DNA of 64,000 nt from JAICMB01 sp963838885 (GTDB taxonomy: Bacteria > Acidobacteriota > Terriglobia > Bryobacterales > Bryobacteraceae): contig CAWITB010000048.1 in NCBI GenBank assembly GCA_963838885.1, forward strand, positions 1 to 64,000. Reading direction: 5' to 3'. The number at the start of each line of letters is the position of its first letter. The first letter of the stretch is position 1. Positions 9,150 to 18,600 of this stretch are shown piece by piece. Made by a program: the position numbers and the translations under genes. The notes under the pieces were generated by a model that did not search any database, was not told where the DNA came from, and saw only the letters and a list, made by a program, of their open reading frames with translations.

Positions 9150-9722
9150 TTAAGCGACCAGGGCGATCCATTCGTCGCGCGATCCATGCTTCGGTTCGCG
9201 CCCGCAGCTCGGCGTAGCCCCGGAACGAGATCGCCGTGAATGAGGCCAGTTCACGGGGTTCCACTCCCATAAGGAAAGTCAACCGAGGAGCGCGATGCAT
9301 GTCTTGCGCTTGCCCGCGGCGTGGCGTTGGCCCGGAGCCGCGGAACGAGGGCGCGGCGAATGAGTCCGGCTCACGGCGTTTGCACTCCCACAGAGAAAAT
9401 CAACCGTGGAGCGCGACGCATTCTTCGCTTCGCGCCCGCAGCGCGGCATAGCCCGGAGCCGGGGAAGGAGATCGCCGTGAATGAGGCGGGTCCACGGAGT
9501 TCCACTCCCATAGGGAAAAGTCAACCGAGGAGCGCAATGCTTGTTGGCTCTCGACCGGCAGCACGTGGCCCCCGGAGCCGGGGAACAAGATCGCGGCGAA
9601 TGAGTCCGGTCGGCGGGCTCCCACCTAAAAAGAGGAAATCAGCCGAGCAGCGCGATCCATTCTTCGGTTCGCGCCCGCAGCGCGGAGCTGTCACAGGACT
9701 CCGGAAGCAGATCGCCGATAAT
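9150..9722 (-). repeat. Tandem ~121-bp repeat array derived from the thiE 3' end
   Basis: Five head-to-tail units begin near 9150, 9279, 9400, 9521 and 9639; the last three spacings are 121, 121 and 118 bp. The fifth unit is the true end of thiE, whose last codons on the minus strand read LRARTEEWIALLG-stop. The four others repeat this tail in degenerate form (for example LRARSEECVALHG and LRARTEAWIARR), each followed by a GC-rich spacer containing GAATGAG and CCACTCCCA on the + strand. Homology to thiE covers about its last 80 bp. Unit 1 has an extra short duplication near 9164-9186. No independent gene is seen in this intergenic stretch. Confidence 0.85.
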
Positions 9723-10271
9723 CGCTACGCAATCCGCGCCGGCCGCGATCGTCTCCCGCGCGTTGACCCGCGTGATGCCGCCGATCGCGACCAGCGGCTG
9801 GGCAACCATTTGGCGCAGACGGCGCAACTCGGCGAGTCCGACCACGGGATCGGGGTTGGACTTCGAGACGGTCGCGAAAATCGGCCCGAGCGCGAGGTAA
9901 TCGACCGGCTCAACGGCCGCGGCGCGCAACTGCGCTTCGTTGTGGGTGGAAAAGCCCAGGACGCGCGCGCGACCGAGCAGGCGCCGCGCGGCTTGCGGGG
10001 GAATGTCGTCCTGCCCGATGTGCAGCGCGGCGTCGAGCAGCGCGGCCATGTCGGCGCGATCGTTCACGGCGAACAGCGCGCCGCTGTCGCGGCACATTTC
10101 CGCAATGCGCTCCGCCGCGGCGTACACGGCGCGGGAGAAATGCGCTTTGTGGCGGAGCTGCAGGAGGCGCGCGCCGCCCGCGAGCACCGCGGCGGCGGCG
10201 GCGACGGCGTCCATCCCGCGGCGGCCGAGCAGCGCCGTATCGAGGATGGGGTAAAAGCGCGGCAGCGTCAA
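9639..10271 (-). CDS. thiE: Thiamine-phosphate synthase
   Basis: A 210-residue TIM-barrel enzyme that joins HMP pyrophosphate and thiazole phosphate to make thiamine phosphate. Visible family motifs: FYPILDT start, LLQLRHKAHFSR (Q/R/K substrate contacts), FAVNDRADMAALLDAALHIGQDDIP, a DYLALGPIFAT loop, and VAIGGITRVNA phosphate-binding glycines. The S24-domain gene lies 4 bp upstream, so both are probably on one transcript. No TPP riboswitch is visible upstream. The last 13 codons belong to the tandem repeat family that continues downstream, so the C-terminus may have been shaped by the repeat or be its source. Confidence 0.93.
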   Translation of the reverse strand: MTLPRFYPILDTALLGRRGMDAVAAAAAVLAGGARLLQLRHKAHFSRAVYAAAERIAEMCRDSGALFAVNDRADMAALLDAALHIGQDDIPPQAARRLLGRARVLGFSTHNEAQLRAAAVEPVDYLALGPIFATVSKSNPDPVVGLAELRRLRQMVAQPLVAIGGITRVNARETIAAGADCVAIIGDLLPESCDSSALRARTEEWIALLG

Positions 10272-10275
10272 GCTT

Positions 10276-11100
10276 TCAGTCCAGCACGCGCACGAACTCG
10301 GCGATAATGCGGTACTTGTCCTGATCGGGAGCGAGATCCCAGGAAGGATATTCGGGATTCAGCGATTCGAGCCGGATGCGGGCGTGACGCCATTCGACGT
10401 CGGTTTCATCGCGCGATGCGGTGGTCTCATGCCGTGATGCGGCGGTCTTCTCGCTGCGATATCTCTTGACCGTGTAGCGGTTGTTGCCGGTGGTTTCGAG
10501 ATTCTCGACCAGCACCAGACGGCCATTGCGCGAGCCCGCCACCCCGGCGCGAAAGACGCACAGCGAGCCGTCGGGAATGGCGGGCTCCATGGAATGGCCC
10601 ACGATCTCGGCCACAAACATATCGGAGGCGAGCCGCAGCCCGGGCGGCGCTTCCTCCCAGCTCTGCTCCGCGATCTCTTCATTTTCGAGGAATTTTCCGG
10701 CCGCGACGCGCAGGGAGTAGCGCGGCAGATGCGTCTCGAAGGGGCGCACCTCGGACTGCACGCGCCCGCGGTAGAGGCGATTCAAAGCGCGCGTAAAGTC
10801 GTCCACCAGCACGCTCTGGCGGTCCGTCACGGTCAGCGTACCGGAGGCGTTCTCTTCAAGCCACGCGAACAAGCGCTCCGCGCCCATTTCGCGCGCTTTA
10901 GCGGCCAGGTCGTCCGCCAGCGGCTCGAGCACCTCGCGCTCTTCGGGGTCCGCGATGCGCGGCAGGTCGGCGCGGATGCGCTGGTACAGTACATCGCTCT
11001 CGGGATCCTGCAGCAGCACGCCGAGGGGCGTCAGACCCCGCCCCAGGATCTCGGCCGACAGGACGGCGTAGCGTCCGGTGCGCGTGAGGAGGGCGGGCAT
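10276..11100 (-). CDS. Peptidase S24 (LexA-like) domain protein
   Basis: A 274-residue protein with an S24/LexA-type serine-lysine protease domain at the C-terminus: nucleophile S170 (VGHSMEPAIPDGS) and general base K212 (RYTVKRYRSE). The first 150 residues are helical and do not show a recognisable helix-turn-helix by eye, so a repressor role is possible but not shown. Residues 219-233 form a two-copy 7-residue repeat (AASRHET, TASRDET) between the catalytic lysine and the last strands, an unusual charged insertion encoded by a near-perfect 21-bp repeat. It immediately precedes thiE on the same strand. Confidence 0.75.
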   Translation of the reverse strand: MPALLTRTGRYAVLSAEILGRGLTPLGVLLQDPESDVLYQRIRADLPRIADPEEREVLEPLADDLAAKAREMGAERLFAWLEENASGTLTVTDRQSVLVDDFTRALNRLYRGRVQSEVRPFETHLPRYSLRVAAGKFLENEEIAEQSWEEAPPGLRLASDMFVAEIVGHSMEPAIPDGSLCVFRAGVAGSRNGRLVLVENLETTGNNRYTVKRYRSEKTAASRHETTASRDETDVEWRHARIRLESLNPEYPSWDLAPDQDKYRIIAEFVRVLD

Positions 11101-11139
11101 AATAGGAGCTTATCGTGGAAATTGGGGAAAACGTTAGAG

Positions 11140-12221
11140 TCAGGGGTTATAGGGGTAATAGCCCTTGCGCGCCCGGACCTTCACGTTGGCGAGGTTGACT
11201 TTTACTTCAATGTTGCGGAACTGCTTCTTCGAATCGGTATTGGGGGTGTAGCGGATAATGTACTGCGTAGTGATCTCGCCGGCCACGTTGGCGATGGATT
11301 TGAACATGCCTTGCGCCACGGCCGCCGCATAGCCGCCGGTACCCACCGTCAGAGCGTAATTGCCGTCGTCGGAGGGCTGCGAAAGATAGCCGGAAACATC
11401 CGAATAGGGATTGTTCAGGGGATACTCGACGCGTCCTCCCGTTTCTTCCGCCAGGCGCACCAGGGTGGCCTCGTCGGGGTTGTTGAACCCATAGGCTTGC
11501 GTGCTCACGGCGTAGATGGTCACGAGATTGCGTTGCGCGACTTCGAGGGCCTCGTTGAGGGTGTGCTTGCTGGCGTTATCGTGGCCGTCGCCGACGATCA
11601 CGATGACGCGGCGCGGCTCGATGGGCTCGCCTTGAACCAGCTTGCGGCTGGTGCAGGCCATGTAAATAGCGTCGTAGAGCGCCGAGCCGCCGCCCGGCTT
11701 GGTTTTGCGCAGCTTCTCGGCGATTTTCTCGGAATCGGTCGTGGTGTCGACCATCAGCTCCGCGACGTTGCCGTAGCCGATGAGATAACCGCTGAATTTG
11801 GGATCTCCGGGGAGCAGGTTGAGAGCGAGCTCAATCGAGGCGTCCTGATAATTCTTCCAGTGCAGGCGGCTGTTGTTGCTGAGATCGATCAGAAAGCCGA
11901 CCACCACCGGCTGGCTGCGCTCGCGCGTGAAGAACTGAATCTGCTGTTCCTTGCCCTCCTCGAGAACGCGAAAATCCTTCTCGTCAAGGTCGGAGACGAA
12001 GCGTCCCTTCTCGTCGGTCACCGTGACGGGAACGATGACCTCGTTGACCTGCACATTGATGTCGCTTTTCGGCTTATTTGGCGGTGGCGGAATTGGGCGC
12101 GGCGAGCTCGGGCGGCGGGAGTCGGAGGCGCGGCGGGCGCTCCCGTCTGGGGCGCACCGGCGAAGCTCCAGGCGCAGGCGCACCACAGGCCCGCGCAAAC
12201 CACCACAACCCGAAAACGCAT
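11140..12221 (-). CDS. VWFA-related exported protein (TIGR03436 type), frameshift in N-terminal linker
   Basis: The domain begins with the Acidobacteria VWFA-related motif (INVQVNEVIVPVTVTDEKG, then DLDEKDFRVLEEGK) and a von Willebrand A fold: VVGFLIDLSNNSR at the metal site, GGSALYDAIYMAC, and VIVIVGDGHDNASK. The metal-ion site is a variant of the usual DxSxS. The uninterrupted frame starts at 12198 with an arginine-rich sequence lacking a signal. A neighbouring frame starts at ATG 12219-12221, has GGGAGG nine bases upstream and encodes a clear signal peptide (MRFRVVVVCAGLWCACAWSF) and Pro/Ala linker. The natural gene therefore starts at 12221, and an indel lies in the GC-rich linker (about 12075-12160). 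These proteins are thought to mediate extracytoplasmic protein contacts. Confidence 0.8.
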
Positions 12222-12366
12222 GAGAGGAAACCTCCCTACATTATAACGGCAGGAGCGGGATGCGCCAGACCACCTGAACGGAGCCGCATCTTTGCTTGCG
12301 TGCCGGGGTCCGAGGGCGGACGAGCGCGGCTTGAGAGCGGACGCCCGCGCGCCGTCATTTTACGGA

Positions 12367-13131
12367 TTAGCGCGTGCGGCCCAACTGCGCCAAACCGCCA
12401 TCGACGGTGAGGATTTCGCCCGTGATGGACCCCGCGGCGCAGAGAAACAGCACGGCCTCGGCGATCTGCTCGACGGTGGCGATGCGGCGCAGCGGCGAGA
12501 CCTCGGCGGCCTGCTCGAACATGCTGTCCGGCCAATTGGCGAAGTGCGTGTGTACGGCGCCGGGCGCGACGGCGTTGACGCGAATCGCGGGGGCCAGGGC
12601 GCGGGCGAGCGACTTGGTCATCGTGATCATGCCGCCTTTGGACGCCGCGTAGGCGATGGAGCTTCCGAATCCGGTCTGCGCGGCGACGGAGGCGATGTTG
12701 ACGATCGCCGCTCCTTGGCGAAGCCGCAGTAGGGGCACGGCGGCGCGGGCGCAATAGAACGCGCCGCGTAGATTCGTGTTCAGCGTGCGGTCCCAGATTT
12801 CATCGGTCAGGGCTTCGAGGTTGGCGTGCGGGACGACGGTGCTCCAGCCGGCGTTGTTGACGAGATAATCGAGGGCGCCGAACTCTTTTTCGATGCGGGC
12901 TAGCATGGCGCGAACCTGGTTGTCGTCTCCGACGTCGGCTTCAACGGCTAGCGCCGTTCCGCCCTTTGACTGGATCTCCGCCACGACCTCCCCGGCCGCA
13001 TCGTGGGAATGCGCATAGTTAACGGCGACGCGCGCGCCCAGGCGGCCGAACAGAAGCGCCGTGGCGCGGCCCATTCCGGTCCCCGCGCCGGTGATGAGCG
13101 CGATGCGATTGTCAAGGTTTTGCGGAGTCAA
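12367..13131 (-). CDS. SDR-family oxidoreductase (FabG-like)
   Basis: A short-chain dehydrogenase of about 254 residues. It has the nucleotide-binding motif TGAGTGMG, the NNAG motif (YLVNNAGW), catalytic Ser in IVNIASVA and Tyr/Lys in YAASKGG, and the ending LTVDGGLAQLGRTR. Substrate specificity (beta-ketoacyl-ACP, sugar or other) cannot be read from this. The open frame continues upstream to an ATG at 13311, but the extra 60 residues do not match the fold, so I take a TTG at 13129-13131; no good ribosome-binding site precedes it and the start remains uncertain. Confidence 0.85.
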   Translation of the reverse strand: MTPQNLDNRIALITGAGTGMGRATALLFGRLGARVAVNYAHSHDAAGEVVAEIQSKGGTALAVEADVGDDNQVRAMLARIEKEFGALDYLVNNAGWSTVVPHANLEALTDEIWDRTLNTNLRGAFYCARAAVPLLRLRQGAAIVNIASVAAQTGFGSSIAYAASKGGMITMTKSLARALAPAIRVNAVAPGAVHTHFANWPDSMFEQAAEVSPLRRIATVEQIAEAVLFLCAAGSITGEILTVDGGLAQLGRTR

Positions 13132-13213
13132 GTTTGATGATACGTCTTTGGCGGAACATGATACGCTTCGGTCTTCGCCGGCGCCAGTCTCGGCGAGGAG
13201 GAGATACGAGAAC

Positions 13214-13279
13214 ATGAGGCACAAAGTTGAAATCGCCGACACCAAGGGCAATACCATGCAATTGTCGGTATATGTCTGA
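13214..13279 (+). CDS. Possible 21-codon ORF or gene 5' remnant
   Basis: An ATG with AGGAGG 10-14 bases upstream opens a 21-codon frame (MRHKVEIADTKGNTMQLSVYV) that stops at TGA. The signal looks like a genuine gene start (beta-strand, GNTM turn, VYV strand, as at the N-terminus of some hydrolases), but no continuation was recognised in any frame downstream to 13542. It could be a truncated gene divergent from the SDR. Confidence 0.3.
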   Translation: MRHKVEIADTKGNTMQLSVYV

Positions 13280-13542
13280 TACCGTGGACTATGGCGGGAG
13301 CTGGCGCTCAATCACGAAAGTGAATGATTCGCCGATGCCAACAGGGCGCCGTCCACCGATATGCGCCAAGCGATTTACTTCCGGTAATGGACAAGCTACT
13401 CGATGGTGGGAACTACGGGATCGACCTGTCGATTTCATAAGCTGGGGCACCGTCAATGACGAAGGCACCGGGACGTTGCTGCAAGCCATGGGCCCTCGCG
13501 CTGCAGCCGGGCGCGATTGAATGGTCCATCGTTTGAGCGAGA
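13280..13542. other. Intergenic stretch without recognisable gene
   Basis: Only shadow frames are present. Possible debris of the gene that starts at 13214; I recognise no motif. Confidence 0.4.
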
Positions 13543-14847
13543 TTAGCGGAATAATTGGGCCTCCGGCTCGAAGATGCGATGGAGCGCTGCGGCGATATTT
13601 GGTTGACGGCTGAACCAGTTCCAGACGCTGCCCGTTCTTAGATTCTCGGCGCTCAAGAGCGTAATGCCTTGGTCGATTCCCACGACATCCGGGTTGACCC
13701 ATAGCGAGAGCGGATGGAAGGCGTCCGCGAAACCGTAGCGGCCGTAGATGTGAGGCGCGAAATCTCTGTGCATGGCGCCGAGAGCGGCGAGCGAGAGCGC
13801 GGGAGTGAACATCAGCGATCCGGCGGAGGCGCAGGGGACAACGGTGCCGTCGAGGTCGCGGCGCGAGAAGCCGCCCCCCCAACTGAGATAGCCGATCTCA
13901 CTATCGGAGGGAGTGACGCCCCAGAGGTTATCGGAATAAGAGGGGTAGAAGCTGCGCAAGCTGAGGCAGAAGGCGCGATGCGCGAGGGTTGCGACCACGG
14001 AATTTTGAAAATAATCGATGTTGTAGGGCGACCCATCGCGCAATCCGCGAAGATCGAGCCACGCTTGCGAGAACTGGTGGGTGAACAGAGGGCCGGCGCC
14101 GACATAGCGGTAATCCTCGAAAATGACCGGATCGCGGCGGAAGGCGTACCAGGAGCGCACCGGAACCCCGAACGTGGGCGAAGCGATGGCCAGAATATTC
14201 AGGATGCTATTTTCGCGATAGTTCACCCAGGCGGCGCGTAAAAATCCGGACTCGGGGCGCCAGCCCATGCGCAGCAGCCCCGAGGCGGGATCGAAGAGCC
14301 ACAGAAAATCGACGCGCTCAAAGATTTCCTGCGCCATGCGGGCGATCTCGGCATCGCCGATGAAGCGCTGCTGCACGGTGAGGACGCCGGCAAGCAGCAG
14401 GGCGGTGTCGATGGTGGACAACTCGGAGCGCCACACGCGTTCTCCGCTATGCATGTCGACGAAATGGTAGAACCAGCCGCGTTCGTGCTCCTGGTTATTC
14501 GCGAGATGACGGAGCGTCGAGCGAACGCGCTCGGCGATCTCGGCGGGGTCTCTCCATTGGCGCGCGTGAGCGATCGAGAGGGCGCTCAGGGCGAAGCCGG
14601 TGGAAGCCATGCTGGCCACCTCGTGGCTGCGGCCCACGACCTTGTCGCCGCTGTCGCGGGCGCGGTCGAGCGTCAGACCGGTGCGCGGATCGGACTGCTC
14701 CCAAAAATAGAGAAACGCCCGGCGCGAGAGGTCTTCGAGAAAAGCCTCGTTCGTGAGCGTGAGGGCGAACGGCGCCTGGGCGGCGGCGGGGAGCGCGGCG
14801 GCAGGGAACGCGGCGGTAAGCGATAGAAACCGGCGCCGGGACAACAA
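13543..14847 (-). CDS. Glucoamylase-family protein (GH144-like), Tat/Sec exported
   Basis: A 434-residue exported glycan-active protein. The N-terminus is LSRRRFLSLTAAFPAAALPAAAQA, a twin-arginine-like signal. The body matches the Glycoamylase family (COG5368/PF10091, which includes GH144 endo-beta-1,2-glucanases): an LEDLSRRAFLYFWEQSDP start, GLTLDRARDS, ASMASTGFALSAL, GWFYHFVDMHSG, ELSTIDTALLLAGVL, FTHQFSQAWLDLRG, and NLWGVTPSDSEIGYLSWGG near the C-terminus. It is an (alpha/alpha)6 barrel, probably acting on beta-1,2-glucan or a related periplasmic glucan. It is transcribed divergently from the SIMPL gene with 30 bp between. Confidence 0.88.
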   Translation of the reverse strand: MLSRRRFLSLTAAFPAAALPAAAQAPFALTLTNEAFLEDLSRRAFLYFWEQSDPRTGLTLDRARDSGDKVVGRSHEVASMASTGFALSALSIAHARQWRDPAEIAERVRSTLRHLANNQEHERGWFYHFVDMHSGERVWRSELSTIDTALLLAGVLTVQQRFIGDAEIARMAQEIFERVDFLWLFDPASGLLRMGWRPESGFLRAAWVNYRENSILNILAIASPTFGVPVRSWYAFRRDPVIFEDYRYVGAGPLFTHQFSQAWLDLRGLRDGSPYNIDYFQNSVVATLAHRAFCLSLRSFYPSYSDNLWGVTPSDSEIGYLSWGGGFSRRDLDGTVVPCASAGSLMFTPALSLAALGAMHRDFAPHIYGRYGFADAFHPLSLWVNPDVVGIDQGITLLSAENLRTGSVWNWFSRQPNIAAALHRIFEPEAQLFR

Positions 14848-14877
14848 GCTGTTCTCGTTTCAGGTGTAATCAACAGT

Positions 14878-15621
14878 ATGACGAGATTCGAAGCAGGCCG
14901 CGCAAGTTGGTGGATAGCCGCGCTCCTATTGTTGTGGATGTTGTTGTGGATGAAAATCGCGGCAGCGCAACAGTATCCCGCGCCGCTCGAGCCGCCGTAC
15001 GTCCGCGTTCACGGCGACGCCACCGTGTCGGCGCAGCCGGACCGCGCGCAAATGGACATCGGAGTCATCAGCCAGGCCGCGAACGCCAAGGCCGCGGCCG
15101 ACCTGAATGCGAAACAATCGAACGTCGTGATCGAGGCATTGCGCGCCATCGTGCCCGCGACGAATATCAAGACGGTGAATTTTTCCGTGAACCCGAACTA
15201 TGAATATCCAAAAAACGGGGGCCCGCCCACGATACCCGGCTACACCGCCAACAATACGGTGCGCATTCAAATCGACGATCTGACTGCCATCAGCAAGGTG
15301 ATCGACGCGGCGACGAAGGCCGGAGCGAGCAACGTCAACCGCCTGACGTTCACGTTGCGCGACGTGGACGCGGCGCGGGCGCAGGCCTTGCGGCAGGCGG
15401 CGGCGCAGGCGCGATCGGGCGCCGAGGCGCTGGCCGCGTCGCTGAATCTGAGGCTCGGGAAGGTGCTGCGGCTCGAAGAAGAACAGCCCGTGATCGTCAC
15501 GCCCGGGCGGGAGGTGGAGCTTTCCCTCACTAAGGCGCCCGCGGGAGCGATGGCTCCCGTGGAGCCGGGCAATATAGATATCCACGCCAGCGTGAATCTG
15601 ACCTTCGAATTGCTGCAATAA
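14878..15621 (+). CDS. SIMPL (DUF541) domain periplasmic protein
   Basis: A 247-residue protein with an N-terminal hydrophobic segment (WWIAALLLLWMLLWMKIAAA) serving as signal or anchor. The SIMPL domain is visible from VRVHGDATVSAQPDRAQMDIGV, through the interior (IKTVNFSVNPNYEYP, YTANNTVRIQIDDL) to SVNLTFELLQ at the end. SIMPL proteins form oligomeric periplasmic assemblies linked in some bacteria to stress tolerance; the exact role here is not known. Confidence 0.9.
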   Translation: MTRFEAGRASWWIAALLLLWMLLWMKIAAAQQYPAPLEPPYVRVHGDATVSAQPDRAQMDIGVISQAANAKAAADLNAKQSNVVIEALRAIVPATNIKTVNFSVNPNYEYPKNGGPPTIPGYTANNTVRIQIDDLTAISKVIDAATKAGASNVNRLTFTLRDVDAARAQALRQAAAQARSGAEALAASLNLRLGKVLRLEEEQPVIVTPGREVELSLTKAPAGAMAPVEPGNIDIHASVNLTFELLQ

Positions 15622-15684
15622 GCCGCCGAATGTAACTGGAATTGACGGCGGGAGTCTTATAGCGAAAGGTCAGATCCATTCGCT

Positions 15685-18600
15685 ATGTTCTTCAAATCTT
15701 CGGCTCGCGTAGCGGCGGCCTATCTCTGCCTGGTGTTTTCATCTTCGCTTCTTTATTCGCAATTCGGAGCTAGTCTGCAAGGAACCGTTACCGATACAAG
15801 CGGAGCGGTTATTCCGAACGCGACCGTCGCTGTTACAAGTAACGAGACTAAGAAGAAGCAAACAACCGCTACCAGCGCAGACGGCTTTTATCGATTTTCC
15901 GGATTAGCTCCGGGAAGTTACACGTTAAGCGCGGAGGCTCCGAATTTTCAGAAGCAGAATATACAGGAAGTGCTGGTGAACGCGGAGCAGACGCAAGGCG
16001 TGAACGTGACGCTTAGTCCCGGCGAGGTTACGGAAAGCGTGACGGTGACGGCGGGAACGGCGCCGCTGTTACAGACGGAAAATGCGCAAGTCGGGCGCGA
16101 GATCACGACTCGAGAAGTGGAAAGCCTGCCGCAGTTCGAGCGCGACCCTTACGAGCTGGTCCGCCTAGCGCCGAACGTAACTTCGGACATGGCGCGGAGC
16201 GGCTCGGGCTTGGCGGTGGGTTTGCCGAACACGACCGGACCGGGGGGATCGAACTCGTCGATTTTTCAGACCGAAAATCAGCTTCCCGTGTCGGCCAACG
16301 GGCAGCGCTTATCGGACAACGATTACATGATCGACGGCGTGAGCGTGAACAGTCTCGATTGGGGCGGCGCGGCGGTGGTCACGCCGAATCAGGAATCCGT
16401 GAAGCAGGTTCTGGTGTTGACGAACGCGTACTCGGCCGAATGGGGCCGCAACTCGGGCGCGCAGATTTCGGTGATTTCCAAGAACGGCACGGACCAGTTG
16501 CACGGCAGCGGCATGTTTCATTACGATTCGCCGAATCTCAACGCCTACAATCGCTATGGCGGCCCAGGCGGAGCGCTCCCGGTGCGGGATTCCAATCTGA
16601 CCCGTCAATTCGCGGGCAGTCTGGGCGGACCGATTCTTAAGGACAAACTATTTTGGTTCTTTTCCTACGAAGGCTTGCGCCAAAGCACGAACGGAACTTA
16701 CGAGACCTGGGTGGAGACGCCGCAATACCGCCAGGCGGTGGTGAGCCTGCGGCCCAACAGCATCACATCGCAGATCTTTCAATCCGCGGAAATCGCGCCG
16801 CGCGTAATCAATGTCTTGAATGCCCCGTGTCCGGCGGCCTTCGCGGCCGGGACGTGCCAGCAGGTATCGGGCGGCATCGACGTGGGTTCGTTCGCGGGAC
16901 AGAACGGACAGTATATCGATCCGCTGCTGGGGGGCGGTCTCGATGGCGTTGCCGATCTTGAATATGCGCAAATCGCATCGCCGACGAGCAGCAGCGGCAA
17001 TCAATACAACGGCCGCATCGACTTCGATCCCACGCCCTCCGACAACATCGCGGTGAGCATGTATTTCACGCACCTCTATAACCTCGGCGCCGATAATTCG
17101 ACCGGAAGCCGGCCCATGGCGGACGTGAATTTCTCACCGCTGAACACCGCGATCACGGCGACTTACAACCGGACGTTGTCGCCCACGCTGCTGAACGAAG
17201 CGCGCGCGAATTTTACGAGATTCGCGGCCAACCAGGTCGCGTCGAACGCGGGCGTGGTGAACTTCGGCATTCCGCGTTTGGAAGTGCAGGGCTATCCCAT
17301 TAGCCGGCTGGAATTCGGGGCGGCGCAAGGAGAGGGAACGCCTGGCATTTTCGCGCAGAACACCTATGAGTTCCGCGATACTTTGAGCAAGGTGGCGGGC
17401 AATCACGGACTGAAGTTCGGATTCGAAGCGCGGCGCGAGCAGGACAACAACAGCTTCGTCGGCGCCTCGCGCCCGGACTACGTTTTCAATGGACTTTGGA
17501 ATCTGGCGAACAGCGCCCCTATTTATGAAGGGATCGCGGCGAATCCCCAGACCGGTGGAACGGCCGTTTCACAGCGTTATCTACGGACGCCTTATTATGG
17601 AGCCTTCGCTCAAGACGACTGGAAGGTGCGGCCTAACCTAACGCTCAATCTGGGACTGCGCTGGGAATTTTTCAGTCCTCCCTATCAGAAAGACGGGACC
17701 ATAGGCAACATTGTTTTCGGGTCAAACGGACTATCTAACTCGAAAATTGTTCCGCAGCATGAACTCTATAGCTCGGAGTTTCACGATTTTGGTCCGCGGC
17801 TGGGTTTTGCATGGTCCCCCCTGGGGGCGAATAGCAACCTGGTTGTGCGCGGAGGATTTGGGATTTTCTACGACCGCGTTCCGGAGGCGCTGTTCGCGCA
17901 GGCGGCCGCCAATCCGCCGGGTTATGCGAATTATGGGATTTGTTGCGGCAGCTCTACGAATCCTTTCGTAGGCGGACAGATTGCGTATGAGCTGGGAGCG
18001 AGCAACTCGCCTTTCAGTTACGCGCCCAATCCCAAGTTGGCGCAAGGCATCAATACGGCGACGGGATCGCCCAACGCGGGCGCGGTTGAGATCTATGGCG
18101 CGCAGTCCTATATGCCCAGTCCGATGGTGTACGTGTATTCGATGGGAATCGAGTACAAGCTGCCCTGGAAGATGGCGATGGATCTGGGTTATTCGGGTAG
18201 CGAAGGACATCATCTGATCAGGCTGGTGAATCAGAACTATCTTTATCCGAATAACCTTGGTCTGAATGGCGGCGCGGCGTTCAGCGCGGTCTACATTCCG
18301 CAGCCGGACGATAACTCCAACTTCAACGCCGGGCTGTTGACGCTGCGGCGGAATTACGATCATGGGCTGCAGTTCGTGTTCAATTACAAGTGGTCGAAGA
18401 GCCTCGACAATTCTTCTTACGAAGGACCGGGGTTCGTGACCAATCAGACCTATCCGCAAAACAACCACAGCGAATGGGGTCCTTCGGATTTCGATGTGAC
18501 GCAGTTCTATACTTTGTCGGTGCTGTGGGACATTCCTTCGCCGGTGAAGCAGCGCGGTTTCTGGAAGAGCGTACTGGGGGGATGGCAGCTCGCTCCGATT

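Noticed and set aside
9150..9722. CRISPR array
   Set aside because: Repeat units of about 121 bp are all alike over most of their length, without short repeats separated by unique spacers, and they are homologous to the thiE end.
10594..12246. A 550-codon + strand open frame opposite the S24 and VWFA genes
   Set aside because: Pure antisense shadow; both genes below it are supported by domain motifs.
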